This document shows positions 50,822 to 62,800 of a stretch of DNA of 64,000 nt, piece by piece. A model generated the notes under the pieces. It made no database searches. It saw only the letters and a program-made list of their open reading frames with translations, and was not told the origin of the DNA. Both the position numbers and the translations under genes were made by a program. The stretch's first letter is position 1. Every line of letters starts with the position of its first letter. The DNA is from Acidobacteriota bacterium (GTDB lineage Bacteria; Acidobacteriota; Thermoanaerobaculia; Multivoradales; J023): positions 124,001 through 188,000 of the forward strand of contig JAJCXR010000004.1 of the NCBI GenBank assembly GCA_029263315.1. Direction: 5' to 3'.

Positions 50822-53800
50822 ATGCATATGTTGCGAAGCTGTCGATTGTTCGGTCGTGTCTTGCTCCTATGGTCCGTCGGTTGCGTCCTCGGGCTCTCTT
50901 GGGCTGCTGCGGGCGATATCACCGGTACCGTCTACCGCGACTTCGATGGCGATGGAGTTGTCGACGGCGGCGAGGTGGGGGTCGCTGGAATCGAAGTGGA
51001 AAGCTTCGACTTGGTGGGTTCTGTAGATACTGCGACGACCGCCGCCGATGGGTCGTTCACCATTGCCGGCGGCGTGCCAGGTGAAGAGATCCGCTTAGAA
51101 TTCAACATTCCCGCCTCGATGGATTACTTACTGCCCAGCGTCGTCGGCAGCAACTCGGCGAGCCTGCTGAGCTTCGTCACCATGCCGGTGGACGGTACCG
51201 ACGCCGATGTCGACCTGGCGGTGGCCAATCCCGGGCAGCATTGCCAGGCCGATCCCGACTTTGTCGTCAATTGCTTTATCGACGGCGATCAGAGCGGCAC
51301 CGCCGATGTTTTGATCTCATTCCCCAACACCGCTTCCAACAACACGCCAACGCCGGCCGACGAAGCGTTGGAGAATCAGATCGGCACCACCTGGGGGCTG
51401 GCCTACCAACGGTCGTCGGACACTCTTTTTGCCTCCTCCTTCCAGAAACGGCACGCCGGCTACGGCGATGGTGGCACCGATGGCCCCGGCGCCATCTATG
51501 CCATCGTCGATCCCGATGACGGTACCGCCACCGGCACCTCGACCTTCCTCAATCTCAATACCCTGTTCGGTTCGGCGGTGGCGGGCACCAATCCCCACCC
51601 CACGGGCTCGGATTTCGATTTGGACGCCGCCTCCTTCGCCGAAGTGGGCAAGACCTCCTTCGGCGACCTCGATATCTCCGACGATGAGCTGACCCTGTGG
51701 GTGGTCAACTTGGAGGACCGTCGGCTCTACGAGATCCCCCTGGGCACTGATCCGGCCAACCCGGTGGCCCCGACCCTGTCATCGCAGGTCGATCGACACG
51801 ACCTCTTCGATCTCTACGATTGCGACGACGACGGCAGCCCCGATACCGGGGCGGATGTCGATCTGCGTCCCTTCGCCCTCAAGTTCCACGATGGCCTGGT
51901 CTATGTCGGAGCGGTGTGCTCCGGCGAGAGCACCCAAGACACGGCGGACCTGCGAGCCTTGGTCTGGAGCTTCGACCCCGCCACCGACACCTTCACCGAG
52001 GTGGTGGATTTCGGTCCCTTGACCTATTCCCGAGGTTTGACCATTACCGGTTGCACCGGCGGTGCCGCCGACTGGCACTTCTGGGAGGATAGCTATCCGG
52101 CGGCGGGCATCGACCAAATTTGTACCTTCGGCGGCAATCCTGAGCTGTCGTATACACAGCCGATTTTGTCGGATATCGAGATCGGTGCCGACGGCACCAT
52201 GTACCTGGGCTTGCGGGATCGCTGGGGCGACCAACAGGGTTTCAATGTCGAGGATCCCGACGGCAATCTGGCCGTCGGCGACGGTTTTGGCGATCTCTTG
52301 CGTGCCACCGCCGACGGTTTGGGCGGTTGGACGGTGAGCACCGTCGAGGCGACGAGCGGTACCGAGTTTTTCAGTGACGACGATTGGACCGACACCTCCT
52401 TTGCCCACAACGAAACCAGTTTTGGTGGTTTGGCGCAGCGTCTCGGCAACGGCGAGATCGTTTACAGCCGCATGGATCCGATCGACGGGACCTCGGCTGG
52501 CGAGAATGACTTTTCGGCCGGTGTGCGATGGAAGAGCACCGCCAGCGGCGCCACCATTGATCAGTACGAGGTCTACGATCCCGACAGCGGCTCGGTCGAC
52601 ATCTTCGGCAAGGGCAATGGTCTGGGGGACGTGGAGGCGATTTGCGAAGCGCCGCCGCTGGAGATCGGTGATCGTCTGTGGTGTGACGACGGCGACGGCG
52701 TGCAAGATCCCGGCGAGAGCGGCATCTCCGGCGTCACCGTCAGCCTGGTTTGCGACACCGACGGCAGCGGCGTGGTGGGAGACAGCGGCGGTGACTTGAG
52801 CGCCACCACCACGACGAGCGCCAGCGGTCAGTACCTGTTCAACGGCAGCAACGTGACCGGCGGAATTCCCCTGGTCACCGCCTGTGAAGTGCGGGTCGAG
52901 CGGGTGGCGGTCAACGGAGCCTGCGGTGCAGTGGCCGTCGCCACCGCCGTCGATACCAACAGTGGCAGTCGTTCGGATCTGCGGGATTCCGACGGCGCCG
53001 TGCTCACCAGCGGTGCTTTCGACGAATACAGCGATACCATCGGCGTCGCCTTCACCACCGGCCTGGCGGGGCAGAGCGACCACTCCTACGACTTCGGATT
53101 CCAGCCGGCGGCGGGCAGCGATGGTGGTGAGCTGGAGATCGTCAAGACGTCAATTCCCACCGGTCCTCTGACCCCAGGGCAAGCCTTTTCATACGAAATC
53201 ACCATCAGCAACTCCTCGAGCATCACCCATACCCAAATCGAGCTCGAAGACGCCTTGCCGCCCGGTGTCTCCTATGTCGCCAACAGCACCTCGGTGACCG
53301 GACCGCGTATCTTCCAAGTGCGGGATCGTTTCGAGACGGCGTCCTTCGGCAACCAAGATGGCCGCGACGACTGGGCCGCCGACTGGATCGAGACCGATGC
53401 CGCCGGAGCGGGCACCGGAGCGGGCAATGTGACGGTGAGCGGTGGCAGCTTGATGCTCGATGACAACCCCGACACCGGCACCAATCCCGGCGTCGCCCGC
53501 GAAGTGGATCTCAGCGGTTTCACCACCGCCACTTTGGACTTCGAATTCAGCACCAGCGCCGGAGTCGACGCAGGCGACGCGGTGACCGTCGATGTGTCCA
53601 ACAATGGCGGCGGCACCTACACCACCCTGGAGGTGATCACCGGCATCGCCGGGGCCTCGACGGCCACCCGCAGCTTTGACATCTCAGCCTTCATCGCCGC
53701 CAACACCCGAGTGCGCATTCGCGTTACCAATACCTATGGCGGTGCCAACGAGATCTTCGAGGTGGAGGATCTCCGCATCTCCGCATCGGCCGTCGCGGAT

Positions 53801-56800
53801 ACGATGCGGGTCACCGAATACCTGTTGGACGCCGATCTCGTCAATGACTTCACCGGCACCACCTATGACTTGACCCTGGCGCAAGATCTGGCGGCCAACT
53901 ACTTCGTCATCGTTCAAGGTAGCGACGGCACGGGTTTGAGCATCGGCGGTCGTGGCCCTGACGAAAACTATGCCCGGCTGACCCAAGATCCCTTCGGAAC
54001 CGGCGACCTCGGCACCTCCAGTGGCACGGACGTGCTCAGGCTCGAGCGGGGCAATGCCGTCAACACCTGGTATGGCGTCGTGACGGTAGTGGAGTGTCTG
54101 GCCAATTGCTCTAGCAATGGTTTCCAGCTCCTCGATGTGCAAGCGGTGGCCCACACCGGCACCTCCACTTCCGGCAGCGATACTTCGGGGACCGCCTGGA
54201 GCGCCCTGTCGCAAGTCATGTTGATGGGCGGTTTCAACGGCGCCGGTTGCTCGACGTCGGAAACGACGGCTGGCGATTCCAAAGTTTGCCACGCCCGCAT
54301 CTTTCCGTCCGGTAGCGACACCATCAACTGGACCCGCGATGCCGGTGGCGCCACCCTGAGCGCCGCCACCAGCACCGTCATGGTGTTGCAGTGGGGTAGT
54401 AGCTGGACGGTTGAGCGAGCCCGCGTTCAAGGTACGAACGGCGGCAACGGTCTCAACGCGGTGGGGGAATACAACACCGCCGCCATCGGCAACGTGTTGC
54501 GGGATCAAACCTGGGTCTGGGGCACCGGCCACACCGACGACAACGGCGTCGGTGACGCCGCCGAGGGTGCCATCATTACCCTGGGCAATGGAGTCGACCA
54601 GAACGCCACCGAATCCACCGTCGCGGTGGGTTTGGAAGCGGCTGGCAACGCCGTCGACTTCGAGGTCTACGCCCTCTCTCATCCGGACCTGGCGGTGGAC
54701 TACCGTTTCAAGACCGATGGCAACACCGCGGACGTCACCGTCGACGTCACCGTCGACAGCGCCACCAGCGATCGCATGGCCTTGTCCTACAACGGCTCCA
54801 GCTCCACCAACAATGCGTACCCGCGGCCTATGTTTTCGGCCCGCTATGTCGGCGATACGACGGTCCGCCTCGAAAGACGGCGCACCGGTACGGATTTCCC
54901 GGCCTGGGTGCAAGGCATCGACTTCAGCGCCCTTGGGGTGACCCTCCCCGACACCGCGGACAATGCATTGGGCGGCAATCCACAACTCCTCGACGGCACG
55001 TCCCCCAACTTGGTGGAGCCCGGCGACGGCTTCGAGCTGGCCCCCGGCGATAGCATGACCATCACCTTCGACGTGGTCGTCGACTCGCCCCTGGCGGCGG
55101 GCATCACCGGTTTCACGTGCCCGGCCACCGCCGACAGCGCCGAAGGCCTGCCGGTCTCAGACAGCACCTACAATCCGGTGGGTTTGCCGGGCATCATCGG
55201 CGACTTCGTCTGGTACGACCTCGACGGCGACGGTCTACAGGATACCGGCGAGCCGGGCATTGCCAACGTGCAGGTCAACCTGCATGCCAGCAACAGCTGT
55301 GATTCGCCGGTGATCGAGAGCACCACCACCAACGACTTCGGTTTCTATTTCTTCGACGATCTGGCGGCGGGGGACTACTGTGTCCAGGTCTATGAGGGCA
55401 CCTTGCCGGACGACTACGCCTTGACCACGGCGTCGAATCCCTTGACCTTGACTTTGGGGGCCGGGGCCACGGATCAGACCATCGATTTTGGCTACAACGC
55501 CGCCGCTTGCTTGCCAGCCATCGACTTCGAAACCGACGGCGAAGGCAATGCGATGCTGGCCGGGCAAATCGTCGACAACGAGTACGCCCCCTTCGGGGTC
55601 ACCGTCTCGGTCACCGGCGGCAGCAATCAGGCGATGATCTTCGACACCAACAATCCGACGGGTGGTGACACGGATCTCGGCTCCCCCCACACCGACTTCG
55701 GTGGACCTGGAGTGGGCACCGGGGGTGCCGCCGGGGCGACCTTCGAGAATCGTTTTGTCCTCGACAATGTGCTCATCGCCTCGACGGACGGCGACTCCAC
55801 GGACCCGGACGACCATGCCGGCGGTGCAACCTTCACCTTCAGCTTCGACCGCGATTTGCAGGTCGATGAGCTCGGATTCCTCGACAACGGCGACACCCTC
55901 GGCGTCGATGGCGGCGAGATCCGTCTCTTCGACGCCACGGCGACCCAGATCGGTGGCGGTATCGTCATCCCCGGGGTCGGCGACAACGGCACCGTCACCG
56001 TCGGCTCGATCGGCGGCAGCGGCGTGCGTTCGGTGGAAGTCGAGCTCTTCGGCGCCGGCAGCATCGATGCCTTCGTCTTCTGCGCCGCCCCGACAGCGGA
56101 CGGCGCCTTGGGGGATCGGGTGTGGCTCGACATCGACGGTGACGGCGTGCAGGACATCGGCGAGCCCGGGCTTCCCAATGTCGAGGTCACCCTCTATGAC
56201 GCCGGCCCCGATCTCATGGTGGGCGGCGGCGACGATGTGGCGGTGGCGACACTGATCACCGACGCGGCGGGTCTCTATCTCTTCACCGACCTTCCGGCCA
56301 GCACCTTCTATGTCGAGGTCACCGACGCCACCGTGCCGGCCGGATTGAGCATCTCGCCCGGCAGCACCGACCCGGGGGCGACGGTCGCCTTGGCGTCCGG
56401 CGCCATCGACCTGGACTCCGACTTCGGCTATCGCAACGCCGGTGCCACCGCCATCATCGGCGACACGGTGTGGGCAGATGCCGACGGCGACGGCCTGCTG
56501 GATGCCGGCGAGCCTGGCATCGCCGGTGTGAGCCTCGACTTGTTGAGCCCCGGCGTCGACGGTGTGCTGGGGACCGGTGACGATGTGGTGGAAGACACGG
56601 TCACCACCGATGCCGACGGCCGTTACTTGTTTACCGGCGTAGCCCCCGGCAAGTATGTGGTGGATGTCACCGACACCGGCGGTGCCCTGACCGGCTACAC
56701 CCTGACGGTAGGCCCACAATCGAACCCCGACCCCACCTATCCCATTTTGGTGGCGGCGGGCGACGTCTACCTGCAGGCGGATTTCGGCTACGACAACCCC

Positions 56801-59800
56801 TCCCTGTTCATGATCGACGACACCGCTTGGTTAGACCTCGATCGTGACGGCATCTTCGATGTTGGGGAGCAAGGCATCGCGGGAGTGACCGTCGCCCTGT
56901 TGGACGCGGCGGGCGAAGTGGTGGCCTCGACGATCAGCGACAGCAACGGTGACTTTGTATTCACCGGCTTGACCAACGGCGACTACACGGTGGTGATCAC
57001 CGACACCATGTCGAAGCTGGCGAAGCTGTCCACCACCACCTCTCCGGCGGCGGCCGGCGAGCAGGCGGTCACCATCGCCGGTTCGGACGTCAGCGGAACC
57101 AACTTCGGCTATGTGCGCCCCGGCGTCATCGGCGACCGGGTGTGGAGCGACGCCAACAGCGACGGTATCCAGGACGACAACGAGGTGGGCATCGCCGGAG
57201 TGACGGTGGAGATCTACTACGATGTCGACAGCGACGGCGTGCTCAATACCGGCACCGACACGCAAGTGGCGACGGCGGTCACCGATGCCTTCGGCAACTA
57301 CCTCTTCGAAGACCTCTACCCGGGCACCTACGTGGTCAGCATTGACGACACCCAGGGTGCCTTGACCGGCTATAGCCACACCACCCTCGACTCCCAGGCG
57401 GCGGCCGGCGACCAGCTGGATTCCGGCCTCAGCTCGTCGGTGGACAGCGACCTCGATAACGACTTCGGCTACGTCGACGCCTCCCTTCCCGATGTCAGCG
57501 GCAATGTCTTCCACGACATCGACCGCGATGGCGTCGATGACGGGGTCGGCGAACCGGGCATCCTCGGCGTCACCATCGCCTTGGTGGACGCCAGCGGCAA
57601 TGTCGTCGCCACCACCCGCACCGACGCGGCGGGCGACTATCTGTTTCCGGACGTACCGGCGGGCGACTACACGGTGACCGTCACCGACCAGGAAGAGGTG
57701 CTCGACGACTACTTCCTGACCAGCGGTCTCGATGCCATTGACATCACCGTCGTGGCTACGGACATCACCGACATCGACTTCGGCTACGCACGGCGCAATA
57801 CCCTGGGCCGGATCGGTGATTTCGTGTGGCTCGACGCCGACCGCGACGGGGTCCAGGATCTCGGCGAGCCCGGCTTGCCCAATGTCGATCTCGACCTCTA
57901 CGACGCCGGGCCGGACCGCGCCCTCGGCGGCGGTGACGATGTTCTGGTGGCCAGCACCACCACCGATGCCAACGGCGGCTACATCTTCGTCGACTTGCCG
58001 GCGGGCAATTACTACGTCGATGTCGACGGGGCGACGGTGCCTTCCGGCCTCAGCGCCACCACCGGCACCACCGATCCCAGCCGTCTGGTCAACCTGAGCG
58101 CCGGTGAAGTGGATCTCGACGTCGACTTCGGCTATGCCGGAACCACCAACTCCAGCGCCCTCGGCGACCGGGTGTGGGTGGACGCCGACTCCGACGGCAT
58201 CCAGGATGCCGGTGAGGTGGGCATCGAGGGGGTCACGGTGACAGTGGTCGGGCCCTCCGGCTCGTTCACCGAAGTGACCGGCCCCGGCGGTTTCTACCTG
58301 GTGACCGGTCTCAGCGCCGGTACCTATACGGTGACGGTGGACAGCTCCACGTTGCCCGCCGGTCTCAATACGGTACCCACCAACTCCCCGGCCAGCCGGG
58401 AGTTCGAGGTGCCCGCCACCTCCGACGTGCTGACCGCCGACTTCGGCTTCGACGCCCCCGGTGGTGTCCTGGGGACGATCGGTGACTTCGTCTTCCTCGA
58501 CCTCAACGCCGACGGCGTACAAGACGCTGGCGAGCAAGGCATCGAGGGCGTCACCCTCAACCTGCTGGATGCCAGCGGTGATGTCATCTCCACCATGACC
58601 ACCGACGAGAACGGCGGCTACGATTTCAGCGGTTTGCTGGCGGCCAATTACCGCGTCGACGTCACGGACCTGGCGGGCGTGCTGGTGGGCCTCAATCTGT
58701 CCGCCGGTAGTGATCCGACGGCCAGCATTTCCCTGGCCGCCGGTCAGGACTACAACAACGCCGATTTTGGCTATTCACCGGCCGCCATGGTGGGCTCCTT
58801 GGGCAACCTGGTGTGGCATGACATCAACGGTGACGGCAACGTCGACAGCGGCGAGCCGGGGCTCGGTGGGGTCACCATCGATTTGTGGGTCGACGTCGAC
58901 GGCAACGGCAGCATCACCGCCGGGGTCGACAATTACCTGCGCAGTGTCACCACCGACAGCAATGGCGAGTATGAATTCAAGGGCTTGATCCCCGCCGTCT
59001 ACCTGGTGGACGTTACCGACACCGCCGGTGTGCTCAGCGGCTTCAACAAAACGACCGGCATCGTCGGCGTCGACGACAACAGCCAAGCGGATCCCTACCA
59101 GGTCACCCTCAACGGCGGTGCGCCGTCCAATGTCACGGCGGACTTTGGTTATGAAGCGGCGGTGCCGTTCAACCTCAGCGGCACGGTCTTCATCGACGGC
59201 AACCAAGACGCCTTGTTCAATGGCGCAGAAGCTGGGGTTAGCGGCGTGCCGGTGCGCCTCTTCAGAGATCTCGACGGCGACGGTGTGCTCGATCCTGGGG
59301 AGCCGCAGATCGGCACCGCCACCAGTGACGGCAACGGCGACTACAGCTTCAGCAACTTGCCCAACGGCGACTACATCGTCACCGTGGTGACGTCGGATAC
59401 GGCGATCGAAGGATTTTCCCAGACCACGCAGACAGGCACTGCCAGTGTGCAGCCGGCGACCATCGCCGGTGCCGACTCGGTGGACAACGACTTCGGTTTC
59501 ATCGACGCCAGCCCGGCGCCGTTGAATCCAGGCGCCATCGGGGACCGTGTGTGGCTCGACATCGATGCCGACGGCGTGCAGGACATCGGTGAGCCGGGCA
59601 TCGCCAATGTGCAAGTGCGTCTCTTCGACGTCGGCCTCGACGGTGCGGTCGGCGGCGGCGACGATGTGCTGCTCGACACCCTGATCACCGATATGGCCGG
59701 CGAGTACCTGTTCCCCGGCCTGGCGACGGGTACCTACTACGTCGATGTGGTCGACGCCACGGTGCCGACCGGCCTCAGCCTGTCGCCCGGTGGCAGCGAT

Positions 59801-62800
59801 CCGACGGCGGCCATTACCTTGGTGGCGGATCAGGTCTATCTGCTGGCCGACTTCGGCTACAGCAACGCCGATCCGGCCACCGCCATCATCGGCAACTTCG
59901 TATGGAGCGACGCCGACAACGACGGTCTACAAGATCCCGGCGAGCCGGGCATCGGCAATGTCACCGTCGATCTGGTGGGCCCCGGGGCCGACGGCATCCT
60001 GGGCACCGGCGACGATACCGTCGAGGCTACCCAGACCACGGCCGACGACGGCAGCTACCTGTTCATCTCCGTGCCGCCGGGCGAATACCGGGTGGACGTC
60101 ACCGATACCAACACCGCCCTCACCGGCTACACCTTGACCAGCGGTCCGCAATCGAATACCGATCCCACCCAGCCTCTCAGTGTGTTGGCGGGTGAGGTTT
60201 ATTTGGATGCCGATTTCGGCTACGTCAATGGCGCTCTGTTCAGCATCAGCGACCGGACCTGGCACGACATCGACGGCGACGGTACCCAGGACATCGGCGA
60301 ACCGGCCTTCAGCGGTGTGACGGTGAGCCTGTTGGACGCCAGCGGTGACGTCGTCGCCACCACCACGACGGACAGCAACGGCGACTTCCAATTCGACGGC
60401 CTGCCCAACGGCAGCTACACCCTGTCGATCACCGATACCGACGCCGTGCTGTTGGAATATGTCGGCACCACGGCACCGGCCACTGCCGACTCCCTCGACG
60501 TCACCGTCGCCGGGGCCGATGTCAGCGGCATCAACTTCGGCTACAACATCCCAGGCCAAATCGGCGATCGGGTTTGGAGCGACGCCGACGGCGATGGTGT
60601 GCAGGATGCCGGTGAGCCGGGCATCGCCGGTGTCACCGTGCAGCTGTGGCTCGACGACGGCGACGGTATCTTCGACAATACCGTCGATACCCTGGTGGAT
60701 ACCCAAGTCACCGACGGCACCGGGTTGTATCTCTTCGAACAGTTGGGCCAAGGCACCTACTTCTCGAGCATCGACGACGGCCAAGCCGCCCTCTCCGGCT
60801 ACACCCCGACCACCACCGATCAAGAGGGTGGCGCCAACGCCCCGGGCACCCAGATCGAAGCATCCCTGGCCACCTCTGCGGCCAGTTTTCTCGATGCCGA
60901 CTTCGGTTATCAGCAGCCGGCTTTGCCCGACGTCAGTGGCAATGTGTTCAACGATCTCGACCGGGACGGGGTCGACGACGGCGCCGTCGATGTGGGTATC
61001 GCCGGGGTCAGCATCGACCTGGTGAACAGCAGTGGTGAGGTGGTGGCCACCACCACCACCGACGTCGATGGCGACTACGCCTTCTTGGATGTGGCGGCCG
61101 GTGACTACACCGTGACGGTGACCGATAGCGGCGGTGTTTTGGAGGACTACTTCTTGACCAGCGGCCTCGATGCCATCGATATCACCGTCGTGGCCACCGA
61201 CATCACCGACATCGACTTCGGTTACGCCCGCGATTCGGGCACCGCTTCGATCGGCGACTTTGTGTGGTTCGACGGCGACGACGACGGTATCCAGGACGGT
61301 GCCGAGCCGGGCATCGGCAGCGTCGACGTGGACCTCTACAATGCCGGGCCGGATGGTGCCGTCGGCGGCGGCGACGACGTGCTCGTCGCCTCCACCAGCA
61401 CCGACAACAACGGCCTCTATCTCTTCGAGGGCCTGAGCGCTGGCACCTACTACGTCGATGTCGTCGACGCCACCGTGCCCGCCGGTCTCGGTCTGTCCAC
61501 CGGCTCGACGGATCCCAGCGACTTGATCAGCCTCAGTGAGGAGGAGGATTACCGCGACGCCGACTTCGGCTACTCCGGCAGCGGTGGCAGCGCCCTGGGC
61601 GACTTCATCTGGTATGACGCCGACAGCGACGGCGAGCAGGACAGCGGGGAGCTCGGCTTGGCCGGCGTCACCGTCGAGCTGCGCGACGTCAACAATGTCT
61701 TCATCACCAGCGCGGTGACCGACAGCAACGGTCTCTATCTCTTCACTGGCCTGGCGGCGGCCACCTACCGGGTGGTGGTGCTCACCGGCACCCTGCCGGC
61801 GGGGGTCAATACGACGCCCACCAACATCGGTGGCACCGATCTGGCGGTGCCGATGGACGGGGTCACCGACTTCCTGTTCGCCGACTGGGGTTTTGACGGC
61901 GGTACCCTCGGCTCGATCGGCGATACCGTCTTCCTGGATACCGATGGCGATGGCGTACAAGATGCGGGCGAAGGCGGCATCGAAGGGGTGACCCTCAACC
62001 TCTTGGACAGCTTGGGCGAGACCATCGGCACCGCCGTCACCGACGAAAACGGGGTCTACGACTTCCAAGGTCTCCTGGCCGGCAATTACCGGGTCCAAGT
62101 GACGGATACGGGTGGTGTCCTGGCGGATCTCAACCTGAGCGCCGGCTCCAATCCCACCGCCGCCATCGCCTTGGCGTCGGGTCAGGACTACGACGACGCG
62201 GACTTCCCCTACACCCCGTCCAGCGGACTGGGGACCCTGGGCAACCTGGTATGGCACGACATCGACAATAGCGGTGACGTGGATGCCGGTGAGCCGGGCA
62301 TGCAAGGGGTAACGGTGGATCTGTGGCTCGACGTCAACAGCGACGGCATCATCACTCCCGGCATCGACAACTTCCTGCGCACCGAAACCACCGATGAAAA
62401 TGGTGAGTACGAATTCAACAGCCTGCCGCCCTCCGACTATCTGGTGACGGTGAGCGACGACTTCGGAGTCTTGACCGGTTTCACCAAGACCAGCGGCATG
62501 GCGGGGGTTGATGACAACAGCCAGGCGGACCCCTACGCCGTCACCTTGAGCTCGGGCACCCCCAACAATCTGACCGCCGATTTTGGCTACTTCGCCGCCG
62601 CCGACCTCAACATCAGCGGCACGACGTTCTTTGATCTCGACGGCGACGGCACCTACGAGCCGTCCGTGTCACCGAACGATGAGGATTTCGGCGTCGATAC
62701 CACCTTGGTATTGCTCTTCCGGGATCTCAACGGCGACGGCATGCTCGATGGTGGCGATGCGCTGATCGATTCCAAGATCAGCGACGTCAACGGCGACTAC

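Noticed and set aside
51779-62305. Several long minus-strand frames (for example 51779-53083, 56831-58537, 59927-62305)
   Set aside because: They are antisense to the SdrD-type repeat protein; the repeats themselves create periodic open antisense frames.
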